A DNA stretch of 64,000 nucleotides from Candidatus Sulfopaludibacter sp. SbA3. Its GTDB lineage: Bacteria; Pseudomonadota; Alphaproteobacteria; Caulobacterales; Hyphomonadaceae. Positions 20,357 to 29,267 of this stretch are shown here, in pieces. Positions within the stretch are counted from its first letter, which is position 1, and every line of letters starts with the position of its first letter. The stretch lies in assembly GCA_945888325.1 (NCBI GenBank), contig CAMDAC010000006.1, positions 88,968-152,967 on the forward strand, written 5' to 3'. Made by a program: the position numbers and the translations under genes. The notes below the pieces were generated by a model. The model ran no database searches, was not told the DNA's origin, and saw only the letters and a list, made by a program, of their open reading frames with translations.

Positions 20357-23300
20357 GCGGGATCGTCGCCTGGTTTGCGCGTAACTCGGTTGCCGCAAAC
20401 CTCCTTATGTTCATCTTCTTTGCCGGCGGTGTGTTCGGCTATTCGTCGATGGAACGGGAAATGTTCCCGGTCGTGAAGGTGTCCGGCGCGTCGGTGTCGG
20501 TGGCCTGGACCGGCGCAAGCCCGCGCGACATCGAAGACCAGATCGTGACCCGGATCGAAGAAGCGGTGGCCGACATCAACGGCCTCGACCGCGTCACCTC
20601 GACCTCCAGCGAAGGCTTCGGCGTGGTCAACATCCGCGGCCGCGACGATATCGACATGGACACCTTCCTCGACGAGGTGAAGCTGCGCGTCGACCAGATC
20701 AACAACCTGCCGCAGGCAGCGTTCGAGCCGCAGGTCGAGCGCTGGGAGCAGCGCAACTGGTTCATGGGTCTGGCGGTGCACAGCGACCTCGACGCGCGGA
20801 CGCTGCGCAAGATCGGCGACAAGGTCCGCGACGAGATTGCGGCCCAGCCTGGCGGCGAGCTCGCGGTGCTGCAAGGCACGCTGAGCGAACAGGTCAGCAT
20901 CGAAGTTTCCGAGGAGGCGCTGCGCCGCTTCGGCCTCAGCCTGTCCGACGTGGCGAATGCGGTGCGGCAGACCTCGCTGAACTCTTCCGGCGGCCGGATT
21001 GAATCGCCGGTCGGCGACGTCCAGCTGACCGCGCGCAACCTTGCCGACACGGCCGAGCAGTTCGGCGAAATCATCATCCGCCAGTCGAGCGAAGAAGGCA
21101 CCGTCCGCGTGGCGGATGTCGCCACCGTGGTCGACGGCTTTGTCAGCGACAAGCTGCAGGCGAGCTTCAACGGGCGCGCGACGACGTTCGTGATGATCCC
21201 TGAACCCGACAACATGGATATCACGCGGTACGCTGAAGGCTTCCGTGACTATATCAAGCGCGCCAACGACCCGGCCAACGGTATCCTTCCGGAAGGCGTG
21301 AAGATCGACGTCCTGTGGGACGATTCCAAAACCTTCCAGGACCGGATGGACCTGATCACGGCGTCGGCGCTGTCCGGCGCCATCCTGGTGATGATCGTCC
21401 TGCTGCTTTTCCTTCGCCCGATCGTTGCCATCTGGGTCACAGCCGGCATCTTCACGGCGTTTGCCGGCAGCATCATGCTCTTCCCCGTCATGGGCGTGTC
21501 CTGGAACATCCTGTCGACCTTCGCCGTGCTGCTGGTGATCGGCGTGATCGTCGACGACGCCATCGTCGTCGGCGAGAACATCCACAAGGAAGTGGAAAGC
21601 GGACGGCGCGACGGCATTGATGCCGCCGTCCTCGGCACGCAGCTGGTGATGAAGCCTGTCATCTTCGGCGTTCTGACAACCATCATCGCGTTCCTGCCCT
21701 GGGCCTTCGTGACCGGGCCGACGCGCGTGTTCACGCAGCAGATCACCTTCGTGGTGGTCATCTCGCTGACGATCTCCGTGATCGAGTGTCTGCTGATCCT
21801 TCCCGCGCACCTTGCGCACATGAAGAAGCAGAAGTTCGAAGGCCCGACCGGCAACCTGATGAAGTTCCAGCGCCGGATCGCCGACAGCCTGTTGTGGTTT
21901 GCAAGCAACCTTTACCGCCCGGTTCTCGAACTGGTGATCAAGTTCCGGTACGCCACCCTCGCCTTCTTCTTCTCGATCCTCGCGATTGCGATCTCGCTGC
22001 AGTCGAGCGGTATCGTGCCGTTCAAGTTCATGCCGGAAATCGAAGCCGACCTGATCCAGGTCAGCATCGAGATGCCGGACGGCACGCCGTTCGAGCGCGT
22101 CGTGCAGGTGCGCGACCAGCTGCAGGCGGGCGTCATTGCGGCGACCGAGATCACCGACAAACAGCACCCCGAGATCGACGGCGGACTGATCCGGGACGCG
22201 TCCATCGTGGCAGGCGGCACCAGCGTGCAGGCCTGGATCGGTCTCGTTCCGCCGGAAGAGCGGCCGGAAGGCGTCCGCTCGAAGGATATTGCCGACGAGC
22301 TGCGCAAGGCGACCGGCGAAATCCAGGACGCGGAAGAGATCAACTTCGAGTTCACCTTCAACCGACCCGACACGGGCGTGACCTTTGCGCTCAGCCACCC
22401 GGACCTTGACCGGCTGCGCGCATCGGCCGACCTCGTGAAGGCGCATCTGGCGACCTATTCGGAAGCCTATGACATCACCGACAACCTCTCCTCTGCGGCG
22501 GAGGAAATCCAGATCACGATGAAGCCCGGCGCGGAAACGCTGGGCATCACGCTCGCGGATGTATCGAACCAGCTGCGCCAGGCTTATTTCGGAGAGCTGG
22601 CGGACCGGATGGCGCGTGACGGCGAGGACGTGGAAGTGCGCGTTCGCCTGCCCATTGAAGCGCGCAATGATCTCGACAGCCTTGCGGCGATCCGTATACG
22701 GACGCTCGACGGGCGCGAAATTCCGGTGACGGAAGTTGCAAACTTCGAATACGCGCCAGGCATCAACCGGATCGTGCGGAGAAACCGAGTGCGTTCGGTG
22801 TCGGTCGGCGCCGAGGTTCTCGGCGAGGGCGGCCGCGCGCGCATCATGGAGGCGATGGAGAAGGATTTCTGGCCGCAGTTCAAACAGGAGTTCCCGGACG
22901 TCGTGCGCGGCGAAGCGGGCGGCTTTGAGCAGGAACAGGAGTTCTTCGCCGATATTCTCAAGCTGGTCCTGATGGCCATCGGCGCGATGTATATCCTGCT
23001 GGCGATCGGCTTCAGGTCCTATACCCAGCCGATCCTGCTGATGATGGCCCTGCCCTTTGCCTATTGCGGCGCAATCCTGGGACTGGCGATCACCGGCACG
23101 CCGATGGCGATGTTTGCCTTCTTCGGAATCGCGGCGGCCGCCGGCGTCGTGATTAACGACAACCTGGTGCTGATCGACTATGTCAACAAGCGCCGGGATG
23201 AAGGCGCAGGCGCCGTGCAGGCGCTGGTCGATGCGGGGGTCTCGCGCTTCCGTCCGATCCTGCTGACCTCGTTGACGACCTTTGTCGGCCTCGCACCGAT

Positions 23301-23574
23301 GCTGTTCGAAAAGTCCGTACAGGCACAATTCCTCCAGCCGATGGTCGTTTCGCTGGCCTATGCGGTGGCGTTTGCGCTGTTTGTGTCCCTGCTGATGGTG
23401 CCGGCGATGTATGCGATCGGTTCGGAAGTGGGCCGGGTGTTTGCCTGGACATGGGGCGGCAAGCCCTACCGCAATATCGGCGAGGGCTACTCGGGCCATG
23501 CCACCATCGACGAAGACGAGCTCATCGGCACGAGTGCAGGCCAGGGCCTTGGCCGGCCCTCGCCTGCCGAATAA
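20353..23574 (+). CDS. RND efflux pump, HAE1/AcrB-type inner membrane transporter
   Basis: Proton-driven exporter of 1073 residues with the usual 12 membrane segments and two large periplasmic loops. It starts with FARNSVAANLLMFIFFAGGVFGY as segment 1. TM4 carries the proton-relay pair Asp401-Asp402 in VIGVIVDDAIVVGENIHKE. The second half repeats the fold (GIAAAAGVVINDNLVLIDYVNKRR, then RPILLTSLTTFVGLAPML). This subgroup resembles MdtC-like or heavy RND exporters of unknown specificity more than metal pumps, since no Met triad for Cus-type transport was obvious. No regulator lies in the operon. Confidence 0.94.
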   Translation: MSGIVAWFARNSVAANLLMFIFFAGGVFGYSSMEREMFPVVKVSGASVSVAWTGASPRDIEDQIVTRIEEAVADINGLDRVTSTSSEGFGVVNIRGRDDIDMDTFLDEVKLRVDQINNLPQAAFEPQVERWEQRNWFMGLAVHSDLDARTLRKIGDKVRDEIAAQPGGELAVLQGTLSEQVSIEVSEEALRRFGLSLSDVANAVRQTSLNSSGGRIESPVGDVQLTARNLADTAEQFGEIIIRQSSEEGTVRVADVATVVDGFVSDKLQASFNGRATTFVMIPEPDNMDITRYAEGFRDYIKRANDPANGILPEGVKIDVLWDDSKTFQDRMDLITASALSGAILVMIVLLLFLRPIVAIWVTAGIFTAFAGSIMLFPVMGVSWNILSTFAVLLVIGVIVDDAIVVGENIHKEVESGRRDGIDAAVLGTQLVMKPVIFGVLTTIIAFLPWAFVTGPTRVFTQQITFVVVISLTISVIECLLILPAHLAHMKKQKFEGPTGNLMKFQRRIADSLLWFASNLYRPVLELVIKFRYATLAFFFSILAIAISLQSSGIVPFKFMPEIEADLIQVSIEMPDGTPFERVVQVRDQLQAGVIAATEITDKQHPEIDGGLIRDASIVAGGTSVQAWIGLVPPEERPEGVRSKDIADELRKATGEIQDAEEINFEFTFNRPDTGVTFALSHPDLDRLRASADLVKAHLATYSEAYDITDNLSSAAEEIQITMKPGAETLGITLADVSNQLRQAYFGELADRMARDGEDVEVRVRLPIEARNDLDSLAAIRIRTLDGREIPVTEVANFEYAPGINRIVRRNRVRSVSVGAEVLGEGGRARIMEAMEKDFWPQFKQEFPDVVRGEAGGFEQEQEFFADILKLVLMAIGAMYILLAIGFRSYTQPILLMMALPFAYCGAILGLAITGTPMAMFAFFGIAAAAGVVINDNLVLIDYVNKRRDEGAGAVQALVDAGVSRFRPILLTSLTTFVGLAPMLFEKSVQAQFLQPMVVSLAYAVAFALFVSLLMVPAMYAIGSEVGRVFAWTWGGKPYRNIGEGYSGHATIDEDELIGTSAGQGLGRPSPAE

Positions 23575-23644
23575 GTGGAGTAACGCGTTTCTGTTTCTAC
23601 AATCGCTGCGCCCATGAAGGCGGGGCACCCAGGGAGTATTTCAC

Positions 23645-25831
23645 ATGAAGAAACTTTTGCTTGGCGCCGCGTCGCTCGCGCTGATCACCGCCTGTGCGCA
23701 CCACAAGGACATCGCTGCGCCGGAACCGGCCGAAGCCGCGGCGCTTGCGCCCGCGAAACCTGCCGAGGAGCTGAAGCTGTCGTCGCCGGATGTCTGGGGC
23801 GCGTGGGGCCTCAACACGGAGACGCAGGACACCTCCGTGAAACCGGGCGACGATTTCAATGCCTATGTGAACGGCGCCTGGCTTTCGAGCTTCGAGATTC
23901 CCGCCGACCGGTCGCGCTATGGCTCGTTCGACCTGCTGCGCGAGAAGTCCGAGCAGCGCGTGCGCTTCATCATCGATGACCTCGCCGCCGCCGCCCCCGC
24001 GATCGACACGCCGGAAGGCAAGATTGGCGCGATCTACAACGCCTACATGAATACCGACGCGATCAACGCTGCGGGTCTTGCGCCGGTAGCGCCGTACTTT
24101 ACCAGAATCGACGCCGTCTCGAACCTCGACGATCTGGCGAAGCTGACCGCCACGGTCGGTTATGCCTCGCCGATCAACGGCTTCGTGTTCGTCGATGACA
24201 AGGATCCCGAGACCTACATCTTCCAGATGTCACTCGGCGGCCTCGGCATGCCGGACCGCGATTATTACCTGAAGGATGACGAGAAATCGGTCGAGCTGCG
24301 CGCCAAGTATGTGGAGCTGCTGACCTTCGTGCTCGGCAAGGCGGGCTATGCGGACCCGGCCGCGACGGCCGCAGAAGTGATGGCCTTCGAGACGGAGATT
24401 GCGAAGCTCGACTGGGACCGCACGGTCTCGCGCAATCCGGAAGTGACGTACAACAAGATGAGCCGCGAGGAATTCCTCGCGCTGTCGAGTGACTTCCCGA
24501 TCCAGACGGCGCTCGACACGCTGGGCGTTGGCACGCAGACGCACTTCCTGGTGGCGGAAATTCCTCCGACCAAGGAAGAGCTGGCTTCGGCCGGCCTGAC
24601 GGCAGAAGATGCGGCCAAGCTCGGGGATGGCTTCAACGGCATTTTCGCGCTCACCTCGAAAACGCCGCTGGATACCTGGAAGGCGTACCTGAAAGCGCAC
24701 TTCCTGATCGACCATGCGGATGTCCTGCCCGAGGAGATCGACAACGCGCAGTTCGCTTTCTACGGCAAGGCCCTGCGCGGCCAGCCGGAGCAGCGCGAGC
24801 GCTGGAAGCGCGCGGTGGCGGCGACCGAAGGCGTCGTCGGCGAGGCGATCGGCAAGGTGTTCGTCGAGCGTTACTTCCCGCCGGAGAACAAAGCGGAGAT
24901 GGACAAGCTGGTGGTCAACCTGCGCAAGGCCATGGACGCCAACATCGCGGAGCTTTCCTGGATGAGCGATGACACGAAAGTCAAAGCCGTCGAGAAGCTG
25001 AACACGTTCGATCCGAAGATCGGCTATCCGTCCAAATTCGAGACCTATGACACTCTCGTGGTGGGCTCCAGCGCGCTCGACAATGCGATGGCGGCCGCCC
25101 AATGGACCTTCGATGACAACCTGTCCTGGCTCGGCACGACCGTCGACAAGACCAAGTGGTTCATGACGCCGCAGACGGTAAACGCCTACTACAATCCGAG
25201 CTTCAACGAGATCGTGTTTCCGGCCGCCATCCTGCAGCCGCCCTTCTTCAACCTGTCGGCCGACCCGGCCATCAACTATGGCGGGATCGGCGGCGTGATC
25301 GGTCACGAGATGGGTCACGGCTTTGATGACCAGGGCGCGAAGTTTGACGCGGCCGGTGCCCTGAACAATTGGTGGACCGATACCGACCAGGCGGCGTTCC
25401 GCATGCTGACGGACGCGCTGGCGGCCCAGTATGATGCCTATTGCCCGCTCGACGATGGAAAAACCTGCGTTAACGGACGCCTGACCCTCGGCGAGAATAT
25501 TGGCGATGTCGGCGGTCTCTCGATGGCTTACAGGGCCTACCAGCTGAGCCTCGACACCGACGGCGATGGCACGGTCAGCGAGGCTGAACAGGCGCCGGTG
25601 ATCGACGGCCTGAGCGGCGACCAGCGCTTCTTCCTCGGCTGGGCCCAGATCTGGCGCGCGAAATACCGGGACGAAGCGAAACGCCAGCAGCTGCTGACCG
25701 ACCCGCACTCGCCGCCGGAGTACCGCATCAATGGTGTCGTCCGGAATTTCGACGAATGGTACGAAGCGTTTGATGTGGGTCCGGACGATACGCTGTACCT
25801 GCCACCGGAAGAGCGTATCCGCATCTGGTAA
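23645..25831 (+). CDS. M13-family zinc metallopeptidase (PepO/neprilysin-like) lipoprotein with EF-hand loop
   Basis: Exported endopeptidase of 728 residues. Lipobox LITAC near residue 17 suggests membrane anchoring. Family marks: N-terminal PGDDFNAYVNGAWL, substrate-binding NAYYNPSFNEIVFPAAILQPPFF, zinc motif HEMGH (His554-His558), third ligand Glu617 in GENIGDVGG, and DPHSPPEYRINGVVRNFDEW at the C-terminus. Oddly, a canonical EF-hand loop, DTDGDGTVSEAE (637-648), sits between the Glu617 helix and APVIDGLSGDQRFFLGWAQ, where relatives have a short linker. Calcium binding there is inference. It follows the RND operon by 70 bp and has its own ribosome site AGGGAG. Confidence 0.93.
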   Translation: MKKLLLGAASLALITACAHHKDIAAPEPAEAAALAPAKPAEELKLSSPDVWGAWGLNTETQDTSVKPGDDFNAYVNGAWLSSFEIPADRSRYGSFDLLREKSEQRVRFIIDDLAAAAPAIDTPEGKIGAIYNAYMNTDAINAAGLAPVAPYFTRIDAVSNLDDLAKLTATVGYASPINGFVFVDDKDPETYIFQMSLGGLGMPDRDYYLKDDEKSVELRAKYVELLTFVLGKAGYADPAATAAEVMAFETEIAKLDWDRTVSRNPEVTYNKMSREEFLALSSDFPIQTALDTLGVGTQTHFLVAEIPPTKEELASAGLTAEDAAKLGDGFNGIFALTSKTPLDTWKAYLKAHFLIDHADVLPEEIDNAQFAFYGKALRGQPEQRERWKRAVAATEGVVGEAIGKVFVERYFPPENKAEMDKLVVNLRKAMDANIAELSWMSDDTKVKAVEKLNTFDPKIGYPSKFETYDTLVVGSSALDNAMAAAQWTFDDNLSWLGTTVDKTKWFMTPQTVNAYYNPSFNEIVFPAAILQPPFFNLSADPAINYGGIGGVIGHEMGHGFDDQGAKFDAAGALNNWWTDTDQAAFRMLTDALAAQYDAYCPLDDGKTCVNGRLTLGENIGDVGGLSMAYRAYQLSLDTDGDGTVSEAEQAPVIDGLSGDQRFFLGWAQIWRAKYRDEAKRQQLLTDPHSPPEYRINGVVRNFDEWYEAFDVGPDDTLYLPPEERIRIW

Positions 25832-25965
25832 GGGTTAATCGCGGACTGAATGCGCGGCCGCTAGCCCAAATCCGGCAGGCGGCCGCAATTTCATTTTAAC
25901 TGGCGCGGAATATGCATCTGCGGTGGTGGAGTTGTTCCATTTTCGCCGCTGGAAGCCTGCCTAAG

Positions 25966-26292
25966 ATGTCCCTGCTGCCCCGCTTTTTCGGTTCCAAGAA
26001 GCCTGCGCTGGTCGAATCCGCGCGGGTGGAACACGTTGCATCGGCCGTGCCGGACAGCGCACGTCCCGTGCGGGTACAGGTCTACCGCGAAGCCTATATC
26101 ACCTATGAATCCGGTTATCGCCGCAAGGGCGTGGTGATGGATTTCACCGACACCGGCCTTCGCATCCGCTTTCCGACCAACGAGCTTTTGCCATCGATCG
26201 TCTCGGTCAATGCCCGCTCGGTGGGCATTGAAGGCGAAGCGGATGTGGTCTGGCAGAAGAATACGGAAACCGGACTGCGGCTTCGCAAGTAG
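25966..26292 (+). CDS. PilZ-domain protein
   Basis: 108-residue protein with one PilZ beta-barrel (about 30-108). The YRRKGVVMDFTDTGLRIRF stretch corresponds to the RxxxR and DxSxxG motifs of c-di-GMP binding, but the first motif is altered and the second reads DFTDTG, so c-di-GMP binding is uncertain. The start is the ATG at 25966; an upstream in-frame ATG at 25912 adds unconserved residues. Unknown target. It stands alone between the peptidase and dodecin genes. Confidence 0.75.
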   Translation: MSLLPRFFGSKKPALVESARVEHVASAVPDSARPVRVQVYREAYITYESGYRRKGVVMDFTDTGLRIRFPTNELLPSIVSVNARSVGIEGEADVVWQKNTETGLRLRK

Positions 26293-26384
26293 ACTTACCG
26301 TTCGCCTCAGGCGCGATCCGGCTTGCCAAAATTCGTCATCGGCGCACTCTGACCAAGCGTAAAGCGCAGGGAAGGAAACTCCGT

Positions 26385-26624
26385 ATGTCCATCATGAAAT
26401 CCGAAGAGATCATGGCCGAGTCCCCGAAATCCTTCGAGGATGCCATCCAGGCCGCGATCAGCCGGTTCTCCAAGACCGTCCGCGGCCTTGCCTCGTGTCA
26501 CATCAATTCGATGTCGACCACGATAAAGGACGGCAAGATCGACATGTACCGAGTCAACATGCAGATGACCTTCCAGGTCGATGCGGCGCCCGAGAAGAAC
26601 GGGAACGGCAAGAAGAAGAAATAG
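26385..26624 (+). CDS. Dodecin-family flavin-binding protein
   Basis: Small protein of about 79 residues with the dodecin pattern SPKSFEDAIQAAISRFSKTV, then INSMSTTIKDGKIDMYRVNMQMTFQVD. Dodecins form hollow dodecamers that store riboflavin or FMN. The usual flavin-stacking Trp is not evident (the region reads LASCHINSMS), so ligand binding may differ. A Lys-rich tail follows. The ATG at 26385 was used; ATGs at 26394 and 26412 are alternatives. Confidence 0.78.
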   Translation: MSIMKSEEIMAESPKSFEDAIQAAISRFSKTVRGLASCHINSMSTTIKDGKIDMYRVNMQMTFQVDAAPEKNGNGKKKK

Positions 26625-26708
26625 CGCCGCCGCCCGATCCGCAAATGGAGGGATGACGTCGCAGAAGTTCCGCCTATATCCACGCGGGAAAACGTCGTGG
26701 AGCCATTG

Positions 26709-27290
26709 ATGCGTCCTCTCACCGTCCTGCTTGCTGCCGCTGCCCTGCTCTCCGGGTGCGGCGCGCCCGCGCGCAGCGAACCGGCTGCCCCGCCTTCAAC
26801 TCAGGAGACACCGTCCATGTCCGCCGCGCAGTTTACCTCGATCAACGGCAAGCCCCTCGATCTCACCGCCCTTGGCGCCAAGGCCATCCTGGTGGTGAAC
26901 ACCGCCTCGAAGTGCGGGTTCACCCCGCAATACAAAGGCCTGCAGGCGCTCTACGAGGACAAGAAGGACGAGGGCCTGATCATCGTCGGCGTGCCGTCGA
27001 ATGATTTCGGCGCGCAGGAGCCGGGCACCGAGGAAGAAGTGAAAACCTTCTGCGAGATCAATTACGGCGTCACCTTCCCGCTGACCAAGAAATACGCCGT
27101 GAAAGGCGCCTCGCAGCACCCCTTCTATGCCGGCGCGGTTGCCGCGTTGGGCAGCGAGGCGGAGCCCGCCTGGAACTTCCACAAGATCCTGGTCAAGGGC
27201 GACGGCACGCCGATCAAGGCCTACAGTTCCAAGGTCCGCCCCGACGACAAGGCGTTGCTGGCCGACATCGAGGCGGCACTCAAAGGCTGA
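26709..27290 (+). CDS. Glutathione peroxidase-family lipoprotein
   Basis: Thiol peroxidase of the GPx fold, 193 residues. The peroxidatic cysteine is Cys69 in NTASKCGFTPQYKGLQ, where mammalian enzymes have selenocysteine. VGVPSNDFGAQEPGTEEE and AWNFHKILV complete the catalytic set (Gln and Trp present). Unusually for a GPx it starts with a lipoprotein signal (LLSGC), which places it in the envelope. Bacterial GPx of this type usually depends on thioredoxin. A GTG at 26697 is possible, but the ATG has GGAG about 7 nt upstream. Confidence 0.9.
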   Translation: MRPLTVLLAAAALLSGCGAPARSEPAAPPSTQETPSMSAAQFTSINGKPLDLTALGAKAILVVNTASKCGFTPQYKGLQALYEDKKDEGLIIVGVPSNDFGAQEPGTEEEVKTFCEINYGVTFPLTKKYAVKGASQHPFYAGAVAALGSEAEPAWNFHKILVKGDGTPIKAYSSKVRPDDKALLADIEAALKG

Positions 27291-27376
27291 CCCGCGCGTC
27301 ACCTTGACGAAACTGCCCAGTCAGCGCCTAAGTCTGATAACAGCACCTGCACAAAAACTTCAGGAAGGAATGCCCC

Positions 27377-28558
27377 ATGTCTGAGAAAGATCCGGTTGTC
27401 ATCGTTGGTATGGCGCGCACGCCGATGGGCGGCCTTCTGGGCGACCTTGCGGGCTTTTCGGCCAACGAACTCGGCGCCATGGCCATCAAGGCCGCCGTCG
27501 CCGAAGCCGGATTGAAGCCGGGCGAAGCCAATGAAGTGATCATGGGCAACTGCCTTCCTGCCGGTCAGGGCCAGGCGCCTGCGCGCCAGGCAGGCATCAA
27601 GTCCGGCGAAGATAAGGGCCTCGAAGCCACCACCATCAACAAGATGTGCGGCTCCGGCATGCAGGCGGCCGTGATGGGCCGCAACGCGATCCTCGCGGGC
27701 GACGCCAATATCGTGATCGTCGGCGGCATGGAATCGATGACCAACGCCCCGCACCTGCTGAACGTGCGCAAGGGCCACAAGTACGGCACGATGGGCGCCG
27801 AGGACCACATGGCCCTCGACGGCCTGACCGACGCCTATGCCAAGGGCCCGATGGGCGTGTTCGCCGACAAGATCGCCGGCGAGTATCAGTTCACTCGCGA
27901 GCAGCAGGACGCCTACGCCCTCGAGACGCTGACCCGGGCGCAGAACGCCACCAAGAACGGCAAGTTCAAACGCGAGATCACGCCGGTCACCGTCAAGGGC
28001 AAGAAGGGCGACACGGTCATCGACACCGACCAGCTGCCGCGCGAGGCGATGCCGGACAAGATCCCGACGCTGAAGCCCGCCTTCTCGAAAGACGGCACGG
28101 TCACCGCCGCCAACGCCTCGGCGATTTCGGACGGCGCCGCGGCGCTCGTGCTGATGCGCGAATCCGAAGCCAAGAAGCGCGGCCTGAAACCGCTCGCCCG
28201 CATCGTCGCCTCGTCCAGCCACGCGCATGAGCCGGAATACTTCACCACGGCGCCTGTGCCCGCGATGAAGAAGGCGCTGGCAAAAGCCGGCTGGAAAATC
28301 GAGGACGTGGACCTCTGGGAGGTCAACGAGGCCTTCGCGGTCGTCCCGATGATCGCCATGAAAGAGCTCGGCATCAGCCATGACCGCGTCAATGTGAATG
28401 GCGGCGCCTGCGCGATGGGCCACCCGATCGGCGCCTCCGGCGCCCGCGTGCTGATCACGCTGATCGCGGCGATGGAAGACCGCGGCGCCAAGAAGGGCAT
28501 GGCCTCGCTGTGCATCGGCGGCGGCGAAGGCATCGCCATGGCGGTCGAGCGCGTGTGA
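27377..28558 (+). CDS. Acetyl-CoA acetyltransferase (thiolase)
   Basis: Thiolase II-type enzyme joining two acetyl-CoA or cleaving acetoacetyl-CoA, for fatty acid breakdown, ketogenesis or polyhydroxybutyrate synthesis. It is 393 residues with the nucleophile Cys91 in INKMCGSGMQA, WEVNEAFAVVP, His in NGGACAMGHPIGASGAR and the second Cys in SLCIGGGEG. No phaB or other pathway gene adjoins it, so the pathway is open. AGGAA precedes the ATG and a clear terminator follows. Confidence 0.94.
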   Translation: MSEKDPVVIVGMARTPMGGLLGDLAGFSANELGAMAIKAAVAEAGLKPGEANEVIMGNCLPAGQGQAPARQAGIKSGEDKGLEATTINKMCGSGMQAAVMGRNAILAGDANIVIVGGMESMTNAPHLLNVRKGHKYGTMGAEDHMALDGLTDAYAKGPMGVFADKIAGEYQFTREQQDAYALETLTRAQNATKNGKFKREITPVTVKGKKGDTVIDTDQLPREAMPDKIPTLKPAFSKDGTVTAANASAISDGAAALVLMRESEAKKRGLKPLARIVASSSHAHEPEYFTTAPVPAMKKALAKAGWKIEDVDLWEVNEAFAVVPMIAMKELGISHDRVNVNGGACAMGHPIGASGARVLITLIAAMEDRGAKKGMASLCIGGGEGIAMAVERV

Positions 28559-28590
28559 ACCTTGCGTCGCCCAAAAAGGCTGAAACCCGG

Positions 28591-28626
28591 CCCGGACGAT
28601 GCGACACGGCATCGTCCGGGCTTTTT
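28591..28626 (+). terminator. Terminator of the thiolase gene
   Basis: Perfect 11-bp stem CCCGGACGATG/CATCGTCCGGG (28591-28601/28610-28620) with an 8-nt loop followed by CTTTTTCTTT. Confidence 0.9.
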
Positions 28627-28646
28627 CTTTCAGGGGTGCGAGACCC

Positions 28647-29267
28647 ATGCCGCTTCAGAACCGGGTTGATCCGTTTGGCGCGTTGCAGGCCGTGCCGGAC
28701 CGCGGCCTGTTCATGGGCAACCGGGGCGGCTGCTTTCATCGGGACGACCAGACGCTGAAGGACCGGCGCTGGACGAGCAAACGGTGGATCATCTGTGTGC
28801 TGAGCTTCAAGGACAGAAAGCGCAAGTTGATGCAGCCCGGGCTTTATACGGAGCTGTTTTTCCTGGATGAGGCGACCGCGCTGGCAGGCGGGCACCGGCC
28901 CTGCTTCGAATGCCGCCGCGCCGAGGCGAGCGCCTTCCGCGACGGCCTCATCACTCTCGGACACCTGCAGGCGGGCGAGACAATCGACAAGCTGGACGCG
29001 CTTGCCGCAGGCGAGATTCAGACGGTGCTGAGCGGTGCCCGGCCGCGCGAGGCCGTGGCGCCCTCCACCCTGCCCGATGGCGCTATCTATGCGACCGGCA
29101 GCGCGGCCTACCTCAAGCTCGACGGCGCGGCGCGGGCCTGGTCGTTCAAGGGGTATGGCGCGCGCCAGCCCCTGCATGCCTCCGGCGAGCGCCTGACACC
29201 ACACATTACCTGCGAAGCGCTGCGCGCCGGCTACAGACCCATCCTCCATCCCTCGGTGACCGCATGA
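28647..29267 (+). CDS. Conserved hypothetical protein with HRPCxECRR motif
   Basis: 206-residue soluble protein I cannot assign. Notable stretches are MGNRGGCFHRDD, YTELFFLDEATALAGGHRPC and ECRRAEASAFR. The PCFEC pair with a following Arg-Arg recalls a metal-binding knuckle, but there is no second Cys pair. The start at 28647 follows the thiolase terminator, so it likely has its own promoter in a very short gap. It overlaps the DUF2332 gene by 4 nt (ATGA), which suggests the two products act together. Confidence 0.7.
   Translation: MPLQNRVDPFGALQAVPDRGLFMGNRGGCFHRDDQTLKDRRWTSKRWIICVLSFKDRKRKLMQPGLYTELFFLDEATALAGGHRPCFECRRAEASAFRDGLITLGHLQAGETIDKLDALAAGEIQTVLSGARPREAVAPSTLPDGAIYATGSAAYLKLDGAARAWSFKGYGARQPLHASGERLTPHITCEALRAGYRPILHPSVTA

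Noticed and set aside
20272..23628. 1118-codon minus-strand frame opposite the RND pump
   Set aside because: His/Arg/Asp-rich antisense product; the plus strand encodes an unmistakable RND pump over the same stretch.
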